Position numbers and translations under genes: made by a program
In this document: positions 24,817-36,301 of the stretch, in pieces
Position numbering within the stretch: position 1 is the first letter of the stretch
Layout: each line of letters begins with the position of its first letter
Notes under the pieces: model-generated
What the model saw: only the letters and a program-made list of their open reading frames with translations
Told to the model about the DNA's origin: nothing
Database searches by the model: none
NCBI GenBank assembly: GCA_032629725.1
Contig: JAFEVB010000025.1
Coordinates: 124,001-188,000, forward strand
Length of the DNA stretch: 64,000 nucleotides
DNA from: Gremmenia infestans
Lineage: Eukaryota > Ascomycota > Leotiomycetes > Helotiales > Hamatocanthoscyphaceae
Direction: 5' to 3'

Positions 24817-25542
24817 CGTTGGGTGATGCAGATTGGAAGTTGGTTCCAATTGCCTCAAAAGCAACGACCATGTGGTGAATTTTGCTGAGAGGAATCCCAA
24901 ACACTGCGAGGAGGAAGCCGTAGATCGTCACGAGCACTATAGAACATATGCATATGTACCTACGTAACTACACTGCGTATGTTGCAGCTATTCTCTTTTC
25001 TCGGCTGTCGATCAGGGGGGGCATTTAGCTCTACCAATCGGTAATCGGTATCACCGATCTTACCCAGCTACACGCTGCCCCTGTCCTCGCCTAATTTTGT
25101 TCCGCGGGTATATTTTGTGAAAATGGTCCGCGGATATACCAGACGACATCCTACAACAACGCGCCTGGCACCAATTATAGGATAGGAAATGGGAGGTCAT
25201 CTGAGAATAGTCGAAAGAGGGGTTTTTAGGTGGAATTGCTGGTTTTAGGTGCGAAGTTGGCAGATCTGAACTGCAATAATCATAAGAGCCATACTATAAT
25301 TTTGAGAACATCATCCAGGAGAGAAATTCTGTCCCAAGTATCTAGAGTCAACGACTGAAACTTTACTTGAGACGGACGATCGGTATCTAGAGCAAACCAG
25401 GCTCGTTCAGTCGCATAGCTGAGATGACAACATAGACGAATTTGCATTTGTTTTACAGAGTTCACAAGATTATCTCATATTCGATAAATTTCATTGCAAG
25501 ACGACTGATGGATAGTTGATCCACATACTGCCTACAGCAATT
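24817..25542. promoter_or_regulatory. Promoter of first hydrolase with two CCGCGG boxes
   Basis: TCCGCGGGTATA at 25101-25112 and TCCGCGGATATA at 25127-25138 form a near-perfect direct repeat, 26 nt apart and about 300 nt upstream of the hydrolase start. They share YCCGCGGRT with boxes upstream of the first BVMO and the SDR pair. No gene in this stretch. Confidence 0.45.
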
Positions 25543-26793
25543 TCAGATTCGCTCTTGCAAGAACTGGACCATAGCCTTCCAGCCTTCACCAGTTGCTTCC
25601 ACCTTACTTCCGTCAAAAGTCATGAACCCATGGCACGCACTAGGAACAAACTTTACTATTCCTTGGTTCCCAGCGCGTACCCATCTGAAATGCATGAGCA
25701 AGGTATCCTCCATTAGAGCGTCCTCCGTCCCAAGCAAAAACAGCGCTGGTGGCATCCCCTTCATGTCATTGTACGCCGGCGAAACAAGAGGGAATTTCCG
25801 CTCTTCCGTCGTCATATCCTCAAGGTAGGTAGACAAGAATTGCGCTGCGTTCTCAGAGTCCAGGATAGGCGTTGTATCTGCTGGACTCTGGCGTACCAAC
25901 GGTAGCATGCTCATATCGAAGCATCCGTAGTTCATGATGGCGCCTTTCAAGGTGTTGATAGTCTGTGATTGACGAAGATGGAATAAGACTACTGCGGACA
26001 GGGTTGCACCGGCAGACTCTTAAGTTAATAACATGATTACAAGCTATGGCGAGGGACGTACTTCTCCACCTATGAAATTAAGATATGCGCCGAACTGCGC
26101 GGGTCAGTTCAGCAAATAGAACGATGATGGTAGTAGCTATCAATATACCTTTTCACGTCCGAACTTGACTATCCAGTCTGCAACGTCGTTGCAGTCCTCT
26201 ATTGCTGCTGGGAATACATATTCGGGGGCGAGACGATACTCCACAGAGACAACTGTAAGCTGTGTTTCGCGTGAGACATGGTCGAGAAGTAGGTCTTGCC
26301 TGTTAAATACTAGTCAGTATATTCAGACAAATCACTACCTACGTAAACTAAGAATAACGCAAAGACCTACGCGGCTGCTGAGCCCAGAACAAACCCGCCG
26401 CCATGGATATGCAAGAAGATACCTTTCAATTTCTTCGGGTCAGGAGCCTCAAACATTCGACAAGGAATATCGCGGCCGCTCTCTCGAGAAGGGATACTGA
26501 TGTCCCTTCCGCGCTGAACAGTAGTTGGTTGTGGAAACGGCGATTTGCCAGCGGCACGTAGCTGCCGATATTCCTTGGCTCCGATCTTTATAAAAGTCAG
26601 CTAGCGATTTGTAGAGTGACTGTGCGGTCAATACCTCCCACCACTTGCTATCTTCTTGGGCTTTCTCAATCAAAGTTTTGTTTAACTGCAACGTCGAGGG
26701 ATGAGCATTCTCGGGTCGGAAAGGTGTGAAGTCGTATTTGATATCGGACTCGAGTAGCGACCGCCCATCCGCGGACACTGGGCCATTAGACAT
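25543..26793 (-). CDS. Alpha/beta hydrolase (lipase/esterase, GESAG type), 343 aa
   Basis: Second esterase of the island. Exons 26793-26635, 26585-26371, 26299-26149, 26094-26062 (33 nt) and 26016-25543. The 33-nt exon ends in GGE and the next begins SAG, so the nucleophile elbow G-E-S-A-G is built across an intron. Oxyanion motif HIHGGGFVLG, then VSVEYRLAPE, a late Asp (LLGTEDALMED) and the catalytic His in SACHGFM. No signal peptide. It is distinct from the neighbouring hydrolase (different elbow and length), so the two are not simple tandem copies. Likely intracellular carboxylester hydrolase. Confidence 0.9.
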
Positions 26794-27480
26794 ACTGGGA
26801 AGAAAGAGTGTTCAAAGGGAGGACTTTTTTGAGCAGTAAAAATGTAACTTTTGTTAAGTTCTGACGAAGTTGCATTATCTTCCCCCCAAAAGCGGGGTCA
26901 CGGATCTTTAATTGACAAATCCATGTGACTGCATGTTAGTGGCGTCGGCTTTATTCGGAAAAATAACGAAAGCTTTGTAACTGGCGCGGAGTATAGAATT
27001 ATGGAGTAAATACAGTAGGACAATTAGATTGAAAACAAAAGCGAGTAATTTCATTGAATCTTTAGTCTCGCTTGGATAGTTTGGCAAAATGACTAAGAAA
27101 AGTTATAAGTAAATACGCCTTGGCTCCTATAGCGTTTCACAGCTTTCTCCATGAAGAAAGCTCCGAGATGGAGAGAGAAAGTAGCACAAGTTTATAATAT
27201 GCCAATTAGCGTGGGATATAAAGAAGTCAATAAGATTATGTGCCGCTTTTGCTTTCTAGCAAAGCCAAGGGGTTATAATAGACGATCCTTTCATGGGGAA
27301 GGCTGCAAAACACTATAGAGAATAACGGTGAAATATAAGGCAACCGCGAAAAATAATCTTTGACCTTCTTGAAAGTGCGATTGATGTTTCGCTTTTTGGC
27401 AGTGAAGCAAGGGATTTTGGAACAGATAACGGCAGAATAAATTTTGGAACAGTGCTGAAGGTGAGTTGATCTAATCACAA
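26794..27480. other. Intergenic, nothing recognised
   Basis: About 0.7 kb between a hydrolase start and the 3' end of the HisD-like gene. Minus-strand ORF 27236-27478 has no family character. No repeats seen. Confidence 0.55.
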
Positions 27481-28926
27481 CTATATTTTGGGGCTTATGT
27501 CAGGGCGACCTGAAGAAAGCCAGTGAAAGTCGTCCTTGAGGTATTTGTACGCTCTCAAGTCACCTGAGCGAGCATGGCCTTCGAAGTTTTCTGCTCGAGC
27601 AGCACGCCCACAGAGTCTGCCTAACTCGCCGCTTTCCCGACCTGATCTAACCTCTTGGTAAGTGACCGTCTTGAGGAATTTCCCAACCCATAACCCTCCC
27701 GTGAAGCGAGCTGCTTTCTTTGTAGGCAGCACATGATTTGTGCCAATGACCTGTTAAGTGTTATTAAGTATCACTTTCGAAACAAACGTTCAGAAAAGAT
27801 TACCTTATCGCCGTAGGATACACAGGTCTTTTCGCCTAGGAAGAGAGCTCCATAATTGCTCATCTTTTCTAGAGCTTCCCGGGGATTTTCAGTCAAGATT
27901 TGAACATGTTCGGAGGCGAAAGTGTCGGCAAGTTTATAAGCCTCGTCTAGACTGTCAACTACGATAACCTCGCCAAAAGTATTCCATGATACCGAAGCCA
28001 GTTCTGCAGTGGGCAAAATCTTTAATAGCCTTTCAAGTTCCCTGATTGACTGCTCTCCTACGTCCTTTGAAGTCGTAATGAGAATAGCTGGGGTATCTGG
28101 TCCATGTTCTGCCTGAGAGAGAAGATCCGTAGCAACGGTTGTTGGACAAGCTTTGCCATCAGCCACAATGAGGACTTCGGTTGGACCAGCAGGTAGGTCT
28201 ATGCCAATCTCGCCGAAAAGTTGACGTTTCGCCTCAGCGACAAACGCATTTCCAGGCCCAGCGATGAAATCGACTTTTTCGATTGTGCTGGTGCCAATGG
28301 ACATTGCTGCAATGGCTTGGACCCCTCCCAGCAAGTAGATCTCGTCGGCACCAGCCAAGTACATTGCCGCAATAGTTGATGCAGGAATCTCCCCCCTGAT
28401 AGTTGGGGTACAGGCGATAACCCTAGGGACTCCAGCAGTTTTCGCAGTAACAATCGTCATATGGGCCGATGCTAATAGGGGATAGCGCCCCCCAGGGACA
28501 TAACTGTGGTCGAAAGAATTAGCTTTGAGCTTTGTATAATAAGTTAATATGGATCACGCACGCCCCCACCGAACCAATTGGGATATTCTTCTGTCCCAAA
28601 TGAACACCGGGTCGAATCTCCATTTCGAAATCCGTCAAGGACTTGCGCTGCGCAAGTGCGAATGTGCGAACATTATTCTGAACTGTGATAATGTCATTAT
28701 AGGTGGTCTTTGGGACAGTTGCAATGATCTTTTGGATCTCAGCGCTTGATAGTCTAAACGATGGCGGTGACCATTTGTCAAATTTCTCCGAATAAAAGCG
28801 AACTGCCTCGTCTCCCCTTGTACGAATATCATCAATGACACCTTTGACAATCCCAGGCACATCTGTGGACGACTGAGAAGCAGAGGAAGCCCCGGAAACG
28901 TTTCGTGACTTGAGATAAAGAACCAT
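27481..28926 (-). CDS. Histidinol dehydrogenase-like protein, monofunctional, 444 aa
   Basis: NAD- and zinc-dependent enzyme family that oxidises a primary alcohol to a carboxylate in two steps. Exons 28926-28562, 28503-27804 and 27750-27481. The HisD residues are present: GPGNAFVAEAKR and LPAGPTEVL, QAEHG (zinc Gln and His), ASEHVQ (catalytic Glu-His), SYGDKVIGTNHVLPT (zinc Asp) and FEGHARSG (zinc His). In ascomycetes histidine biosynthesis normally uses a large fused HIS4-type protein; this one stands alone and lacks the cyclohydrolase and pyrophosphohydrolase parts, as in the stand-alone relatives that oxidise other alcohols. Start at MVLYLKSRN. It is divergent from a Zn2Cys6 regulator, so a catabolic role is likely. 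Confidence 0.9.
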
Positions 28927-29633
28927 AGTGAAAGGCGATATAAGTGATTATAGCTTGTGCGAAGATAGACCGAGGAATTCAACCCAAGACTCTATGGGTG
29001 GTTATTGCACTTATATAGAAATAGATAGCAAGAAACCTAGTGCTATCGGGAACCTTTTGAGATCTCACGCAACATATTTCAAGACGCCCCGTAATCTAGT
29101 TGATTGGTTGGTTAGTCAATAAAGGGAAAGAGGGGCTTATAATTCAATCACCCCAGTAAACTTCTAGCTTGACTTTCGGGACATGGCGCTTTCCAGGGTC
29201 CCTTTTTGGCCGAAAGACCCGAGAACATATCCTTATTTGCGTTTACGTCAAGGCTTCATAGCGAAGGTATTACCCCGGATTGTTTAATAATAGAATCTCT
29301 ACTGGTATGCTCTCAATTCGTCAAAATTTAGCTACGTGGTCTCCGGCATACCTCTATCTACTTAGGTATATTCCTATATATTCTAATATGAAATATTATT
29401 TGTAATACTATTTGATCTAGATATCTGTAAACAAATCAACTATATACAATTATACTATAACCATATGTTCTTTTCTACCATCTAGAGATAATAATTATGT
29501 TTCTAATAATTTATTCTACCAATTTGAAATCCCGGCAAAATTCGGTTGCGCACTGTACTCCCCTCCCCCCGCATTCCCCCCCCCGGTCTCCACAGTCTCC
29601 CCAGTCTTCCCCACTCCCCGCCAAAGTACGGCA
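28927..29633. promoter_or_regulatory. Divergent promoter, HisD-like / Zn2Cys6 regulator
   Basis: AT-rich centre (about 29370-29520), then a C-rich run before the regulator. No CCGCGG box is seen here. Confidence 0.45.
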
Positions 29634-29717
29634 ATGGCAATGGCAATGAAACACCACCACCACCGCCGGTTAACACAACACATCCACCTCCACCTCAGCC
29701 CTCCAGCAACTCATCTG

Positions 29718-32298
29718 ATGGCGACAGCTTTTGTCAGGCAGGATGGCAAAGAGCCGACCTTTAAACGTCAGCGAGCAACCCAGGCATGCGAATGTTGCCG
29801 CGCGAGAAAGGTCCGATGTAACATCAGTGACCAGTCTCCTTGTTCCAACTGTCTATCGTTGCATGTCGTCTGTGTGCCAGCACCACCTCGAAGGTGTGCA
29901 CACCTCTACTCTAGCTTTATTATACCTCTACTCTACCTCTACTGTACACTTCCTGTGCTAACTTATTCTCTCTGGGCTAGAAATAGGTACAATTCAAACA
30001 AACGACGCGACAGACCTGCTGTATATAATCGACCAAAACGCTCTCAATTCGTCTCCCAGTCGACTTCCCCTCCTACAAACCAAGCCTGTCCCTCGCTACA
30101 GTCGTCGCAGTCGCAACGGTCCCAACAAAATGGGGTCCCCTCAAATAATAATCGGCGATTTTCCGATTCAGAGCAACGAACAAGAGAAGCTCCAACACAA
30201 GGCGGCCACCCCCATAGTCCCTACATTGGCAGCAGTAATGGGTCAACTGGCGGCAGCGTATCTGTGACAGCCGATGATGCAGTTTGGGTTCGACAACTGA
30301 ATAAAGAATCACGGGGTAATATAAATTCACACAGTCACCACAGCAAACGCATACGATTCAGCGGCGAGACCTTGGCGCATTCCATCCTACCCAATATGGA
30401 TGGCCACGCAGAAATACCCCCAAGTCCCGATGATGAAGTGATGGTGCCCGTTGACCGTGAGGTCCTTAGACAGGGAGCCCCTACCGTATCAGACGACATT
30501 CTCGAAGGCAATCCATGGAAGTGGGCTGACTGTCAAGCACATATGGATCTCCTGAGACATCTTCCAGAAGAAGACCGCCACTATTTGTATATGGCAAAAA
30601 AAGTATTTAGGATCCCACTCCCTTCCATCGCAAACAAGTTGATTGCCCTGTTCTTCCGCTTCGTATATCCTTTGTATCCCATAGTGGATCGCCAGTATAC
30701 CGTGGAAAGCTATGAAAATTTGCAAAATGACCAGGAGAGTTCACCACTGCTATTTCACGCCATATTCTTTTCGGCATGCCAATATGCACCCGAGCATCTG
30801 CTTCGCGAAGCAGGATTTTCTAGCGTGGCGGAGGCCAAGTCATATTTCTTCCAGCGCGCAAAGGTCCTTCACGCGTTTGATTGCGAGCCGAATCAAATTC
30901 ATGTCATTCAGTCATTGATGCTACTGAGCTCTTGGTGGATGGATTATACGGAAGAAAAAGAAACTAGATATTGGCTCAGTAGTGCAGTACATCTTGCTCT
31001 TACCATGGGTATGCACAGGACTGTGTCGGGGTCCGTTGAAATGTCTCAAGCACACACAATTCTATGGAGGAGAATCTTCTGGTTACTACTTGTAAATCCC
31101 CCCTGCACCCCCACCTCATCTATCATTGAAATATTAAAAAGGCGGCTAATGTTGAAAGGCTCGCGATCACAATGTTGCTCTCGGTCTTGGCCAGCCATTT
31201 CTACTCCATCTAAAGAATTGTGATATAAGTCCATTATCAGATTCGGACTTTTATGAGAATGAAAACTGGGAACACGATTTCAAAGACTTGGTATCAAAGC
31301 AACTGCCTTGTCACATCCATGCTGCTATAAAGTATGTACAGCTGGCAACTGCAAGTATGTTGAAGCAAATCTCATTAGGAGCGCAAGATCGATTAACGTC
31401 TACCTAGTGGAAAAAGCACTGCTTGCCTTTCCTGACCGCGGGGAGTCTGAAGTCATTTTCGAGCGATCAACAACCTTGAACGAGATAAGTTTACAGGACA
31501 TTTCCATGACAAATACTCCGACTTCAAACAACTTTTCTCGGGAAGATGTGTCCTCGTGGACTGATGAGAACGTCTGTATGGTTTTCTTGCTCCTCAACTA
31601 CGAACGATTTGTGACTCTTCTTCACCGCATGGACGAAAAAGTGCTCAAAGCCTCCTCTTGGGGCGCTTCCAACACTGCCATTAATAGAGAAGATGGACAC
31701 TCAGCGACCAATACCCAGCTGGAGCGTAAACGAGCTCTGGCTGATGTTCGGGCCAATATCTTATCCTCGGCCACGCGAAGTATTAGGCTGTTTGAGGATC
31801 TACTGGCTCGAGACTTGCTACGTTATTCGCCATCTTTTCTGTAAGCTCAGTAGTACGCCCCGTCGTCAAATACCACTCACTAACCACAAATATCTCTGCA
31901 GGACCACCTCGCTCTTCCACGCCCTCCTATCTCTCGTGGAAGAGATCCTTGATTGTGAAAAGCACATGAGCCAATATCGCATCGCGGTCAGTAGGTTCAA
32001 CATGGGCCTCGAAGTGCTAGGCGAAATGCGGAAGCTCTATTCGGCGTCGACATGGGGTTATTTGATGTTTAAACAGCTTATGCTTAACGACTTTAGCAAC
32101 ATCAAGCCTTCTAGAAATCCGGGGGCTGCACTAGACGTTACCTCCCCTCGGGGCTTCTCGGGCTTTTCGACCGACGTAGGGAGTTCTTGGTACCTAGAAG
32201 GGGAGGATTGTCTGCTAGATCCCATGCAGTTTCTGGCTGATCAGGATCTATTTTTCCCCGATGTACTAGAGGAAGGGCAATCTCTCGGCCTCAAATAG
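29718..32298 (+). CDS. Zn2Cys6 transcription factor (cutinase-regulator-like), 770 aa
   Basis: Nuclear DNA-binding regulator. The zinc cluster CECCRARKVRC...CSNCLSLHVVC has spacing C-x2-C-x6-C-x7-C-x2-C-x6-C. Exons 29718-29893, 29981-31091, 31159-31354, 31408-31840 and 31902-32298. Intron 1 is 87 nt and stop-free in frame, so unspliced mRNA would still code, inserting 29 residues after the zinc cluster. The middle homology region holds DLLRHLPEEDRHYLYMAKK, YPLYPIVDR and a long helical domain; the C-terminus is acidic (DLFFPDVLEEG). A start at 29634 would add a His-rich, low-complexity leader. Its position facing the HisD-like gene makes it a candidate pathway regulator. Confidence 0.9.
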
Positions 32299-33033
32299 GG
32301 TTTGTAATTCTGTAATATAAGAAGAAGAAAGATATTAAGCTATGTATGTAAAGATTTGTAGGTTGAAGCACTGCGAGCACGACCAAGGAGGCTAATAATG
32401 CACCTACCGTCGGCACGCCAATAGTAGTAGTAGATAAGAAGGTTACCTATCTTTTATATGGTAGAAGCCTCTTTTATAAGAGCTGTTGCAATGAAGCTGC
32501 CGTTTAAATTCACGTGACTCCCGTCCCTCTACAGCCGTGCCACAACAGTGCTAGCTATCTCAGAGGCACATAGAAATGATATGTCGCTTTCTAAATATAT
32601 CCTACTCCTCCTTTTTGTTTGAATGTTACATAGTACGACAAAGAAAGGAGGGGAGATGAATAGGTACCAATCTAAATCCTACGGGTGGCATGTTGCTCAT
32701 CCGCCGGAAGCTGTACAAGATCGTGGTGGTTGTCCGAGAGGCACATAGAGAGGTCGTGCCAGCTCTCGGATCACATTCCACGACTCGCACTCACTTGAAA
32801 TCCCGTTGCCATATGTTGCGCCTAGGAGAAATGCTCCAGAAAACTGAAAATGCTTGGTTTCGTGCTTGCTTACAGGACTGCTTCGGTATGCTGAAATCTC
32901 CGGGTACACAGAATACGATCGTCCTAGCAATTCAAAAGTAGTCAGCTCCACTCACCCATCAAACGTTCTCTTAAAGCAAATTTACTGGATGCTTTGACTG
33001 TCCACTTAACAGTTACAACAAAGCAAACTTGAA
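32299..33033. other. Intergenic, nothing recognised
   Basis: Contains a short GTAG repeat near 32410-32425. ORFs at 32690-32951 on both strands are mutual shadows with no family character. Confidence 0.5.
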
Positions 33034-34016
33034 CATGGCTTCAGAACCAGCTTATCCTCTTCCAAATGGCCCGTTGGTTCCCCGGAGTACATGGTGAAGT
33101 TTATTGGCGGGAAGACTGTTGCAATCGCTATATTCTTTCCAGTCGTCGAGTTTGTCCTAACGGCATTACGGGCCATCTCTCGACGGTTGTGTACAACGCA
33201 GTATGGCTTGGATGATCTGTTTATTGTGCCGTCGCTGGTCTTCTGCTGGGGGGTTGCAGTCATCGCAATTGGTAAGTCTACCTGTACTTCAATCTCCTGA
33301 ACGTAAAAGCTAAGATGTCTGTCTGCTGCAGTCATGGTAGGAGTGGGCGGAGTTGGTAGACATACTCTGGCGTTAGCGACGACAAATCCGAAAGCGATCA
33401 CCAATTTGGCAAAATCTCTGATAGCCGTTGAGTGGATCTATTGCTTGGATGCTACGTTCCCCTAACTATCAATCCTCAGTTTCTATCTACGGATTTTCAC
33501 ACCGAAGTCATACTTTATCATCTCGTATGCCGTCGCCGGACTAATCATTGCAAATGCAACAACTTGCATTCTACTTTCTATAACCTCGTGCCGGCCTCTT
33601 CCTGGGAGATGTGATACTGCAATTGCTAGGGTCAAATGCATCGATATGGATGTATTCTATCGATGGATTAGTTTCCCTAACATTTTGACCGATATTGTGA
33701 TATTGGGTCTTCCTCTGCCAATGTTTGGAATCTTCAAGTTTCGAGTAATCAAAAGATAGGCTTATTATTCATGTTTCTCACCGAAGGCCTGTATGTTCCA
33801 TCCAGTTTCTTCCAGAGTGGCAGAAACTAATTTGATTTCCATAGAGGGCTCGTCTTCACCATCATTCGCTTTGAAACCTTTTTCGACACCACCGCTTTCA
33901 TTGACGGAACTTGGACTTCTGCAACCCTGATGATCTGGACTCTGGTGGAGCCAGGCGTTTATCATATTGCTGCTTGCCTACCTACGCTTCGAGCCTTGAC
34001 ATATATCTATTCGTAA
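33034..34016 (+). pseudogene. Fungal rhodopsin-domain integral membrane protein, inactivated
   Basis: Relic of the seven-helix fungal rhodopsin-like (plasma-membrane, CFEM-GPCR-related) family. Recognisable parts: RAISRRLCTTQYGLDDLFIVPSL, VGGVGRH, AITNLAKSLIAVEWIY, LSILSFYLRIF, DVFYRWISFPNILTDIVILGLPLPM and FTIIRFETFFDTTAFIDGTW. Introns near 33272-33330 and 33789-33840 are still well formed. Lesions: the N-terminal start MASEPAYPLPNG is out of frame with the next helix (about 33090); a TAA (33465-33467) replaces the Lys before LSIL; a one-base shift follows FKFRVIK near 33755. Each break lies inside conserved sequence, so this is a pseudogene rather than a missed intron. Confidence 0.75.
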
Positions 34017-35348
34017 AGAGAACCAATTAGGCTGTAACTTATAGGGGAAGTCTCGGTACCGACAGGCCTAAAGACATACCACTCATTAGATATCAGCGCA
34101 TTGCGTTAAGTTGGCTGCGGATAGTAAGCCGTCATTTTCCATCCTTCAAGCAGAAGTATATATACGTGTGCGACCTAGCATGATTCGGGCAAGCTGTATT
34201 TCCTAGCTTCTTGATCGGTAGTAGCTTCCTATGAGAAAAACCCTCAACGCCTGATTTTCTAACCCGCTTGTTACTCCTCTCATATCTGATATACGGGTGA
34301 CTTAAAAAGATGAAAAATGGCACATGAAATCTGCCATGGTATTTTAGAACAGCTAAGTTTAGTTTCTTCATTGTGGAAAGTTGATCCATAGAGGATTTCC
34401 AATCGGACTTAGAGCGGGCGTTTTCTGTCCTGCAAATCGAGCTTAATAATTTTCGCTTCAAAATTTAGCAGCCGCGTTATTAAGACATAGCAGATATGCA
34501 GTCCTATGCACCTAATAGTCAAATCATAAACTGGAATGCCGACGGAAAAAATCCCTTGAATTGGTCAATGCCAAAAAGCGTATACTATACCGTCTTGCTA
34601 GCTATTCGGAGTAGTTGTATATGTTTATTCTCTCTGAAACAAATAGTATCTCTAATGATTAAGACTATAGTACCTTTACAGTATTGACATACACTTCCGC
34701 TATTCTTCAGATCATAAGCGTCTTCTTTGTCTCTGACGTAGCTGTCTATAGGCTCATAAAAGGCACCGCGTATAGGTGTTGAATTGTCGCCCTCTAATAT
34801 CGAAACCTCATAGGATCGTCTATTGACCAATTTCAGAATTTCAAGTGAATAGAAACTTGATCTTATTCTTCTACCAATATAAGTCTCTTCTGTTTTAACA
34901 ATTGAAATCAAATTACTATCATAGAGCTCTTTCCTGTTCAATTCGCAATAGTAGAGTCTTTGTTGTAGCCTGTAAATGGCAAGTGGCAAAGGCTTATAAA
35001 GCCTGTGGCGAAGCTTAGAAATAGGGCTTAAAGAGCCCTATATATACAGCATACTTCCCACTGTAGAACAGCAGTCAATTCAAGCATTTACACCCTGAAA
35101 ATATAGCTAGCATTGCATACACAGCCTAGAAACAACAGTCTTCCTATTATGACTCCGACCCTGAAAATCTACAACAATTCAGAACTAATACAAGCCTTTC
35201 CGTGTCTATAGGATTTGATCACGCCTATTCCTCTCTTTGTCTAGGCTTAGAAATCGTCTGTAATTTGCAAGCCACCCAAGCGTGTCTGAAGCGGGTTCTC
35301 TTCATCTCATTGAAGAGAAGAGACAGTAATTAGCATTGAATACTAGCT
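34017..35348. other. AT-rich intergenic region with possible MFS fragment
   Basis: At 34496-34640 the plus strand reads INWNADGKNPLNWSMPKSVYYTVLLAI, like the start of drug-type MFS transporters (D-x-NPLNW then helix 1); nothing transporter-like follows, so it is at best a scrap. A minus-strand ORF of 134 codons (34585-34989) has no recognised family. Otherwise nothing. Confidence 0.35.
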
Positions 35349-36301
35349 TCACTCAAAGGTCCTCGGTAATAAGATCGGTGAGGTCAAAACCATGATTAAT
35401 ACTCTAATAGCGGTCGTTGCAAAGAGAAACATGCCAACCCATCCCAGTGCCATAGCTGCAGGACCAGTTTGGCCCCTCACTGTGCCATACGACAGACTTC
35501 GAATCATACTTGCAGCAGCCGATCTTGCTATGTCTATAGAAAATCGAGAGTCAGCATCACTATAGAAGACTATGGAGTAGAGTAAGGGTCTAGGAACTAC
35601 CTATGCCCTTGCGAACAAAATGCCCCTGAAACAAAGCGGTGGATTTCTAAAACATTGTTATGTAGGTAATAAACGTCTTACGCTGGCATAATATGGAGAT
35701 GAATCCGAACAATGTAGCTAGCGTAACAAGTACTAATGCAAGTTGAGAAGTTCGCCGTGATGGGAAGGGCCTGTCTTCTCGCTCACTGCCCTCGACATCC
35801 TCTACTTCGCGCCCCAAATTGCCCCACAAATTGGAGGAGCTCAAAAGAGCTAGTATAGTAAGCAATGCTAAAGAAATAGCGATATATTTGAAATCTAAAT
35901 CAGCAGCTCCAAACTCTAACACCGGTAGTGTAGTCACGGAATAACAAAAGAGATGTCGTAGAGTTGACTTACATTAATCCATCAAAAACTATCTCATCGC
36001 TAAATTTCCCTGCAATCCAAATCAAATTTGAAGGATCCCCGCTACTACCTCTAATAAGATTTGTGCTCATCCGTGTCTTGAGAGAGTCCGCCGGAGTAGT
36101 TGTACTACTAGAACAAAGCCACTTTCCCGCACTTTTAATTATACAAATCCCCATATATCCAGCTCTAACTTCTAAAGTTTTGTTGCTATTTGTTCCCGCC
36201 CCGATAAGACCAGAGGAATTATTCGAGGTGTTCAGGTTGATTTGAGCAGGGTGGGCGGATGAGGCAGTGGCATTCAGGTAGGAGCTAGAGAGGAGGTACA
36301 C
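35349..36301 (-). CDS. fig1: Fig1-like membrane protein (calcium uptake/mating family), junction unresolved
   Basis: Fig1 proteins are four-helix plasma-membrane proteins needed for calcium influx and cell fusion in mating. Seen: NVYLLSSSYLN, EVRAGYMGICI...KWLCSS, DPSNLIWIAGKFSDEIVFDG, then helices (YIAISLALLTILALL, LALVLVTLATLFGFISIL) and a final exon 35527-35349 with RSAAASMIRSLSYGTVRGQTG-AAMALGWVG. Donor at 35681 and acceptor at 35528 keep frame. The junction after FDGLM (about 35967) does not: its GTAAGT donor is phase 2 and no downstream AG gives a matching phase. The usual N-terminal helix is also not evident upstream. It is either a frameshifted copy or uses an odd splice site. Confidence 0.6.

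Noticed and set aside
34585..34989. 134-codon minus-strand ORF
   Set aside because: AT-rich, no recognisable motif, no introns or partner; I cannot support it as a gene.
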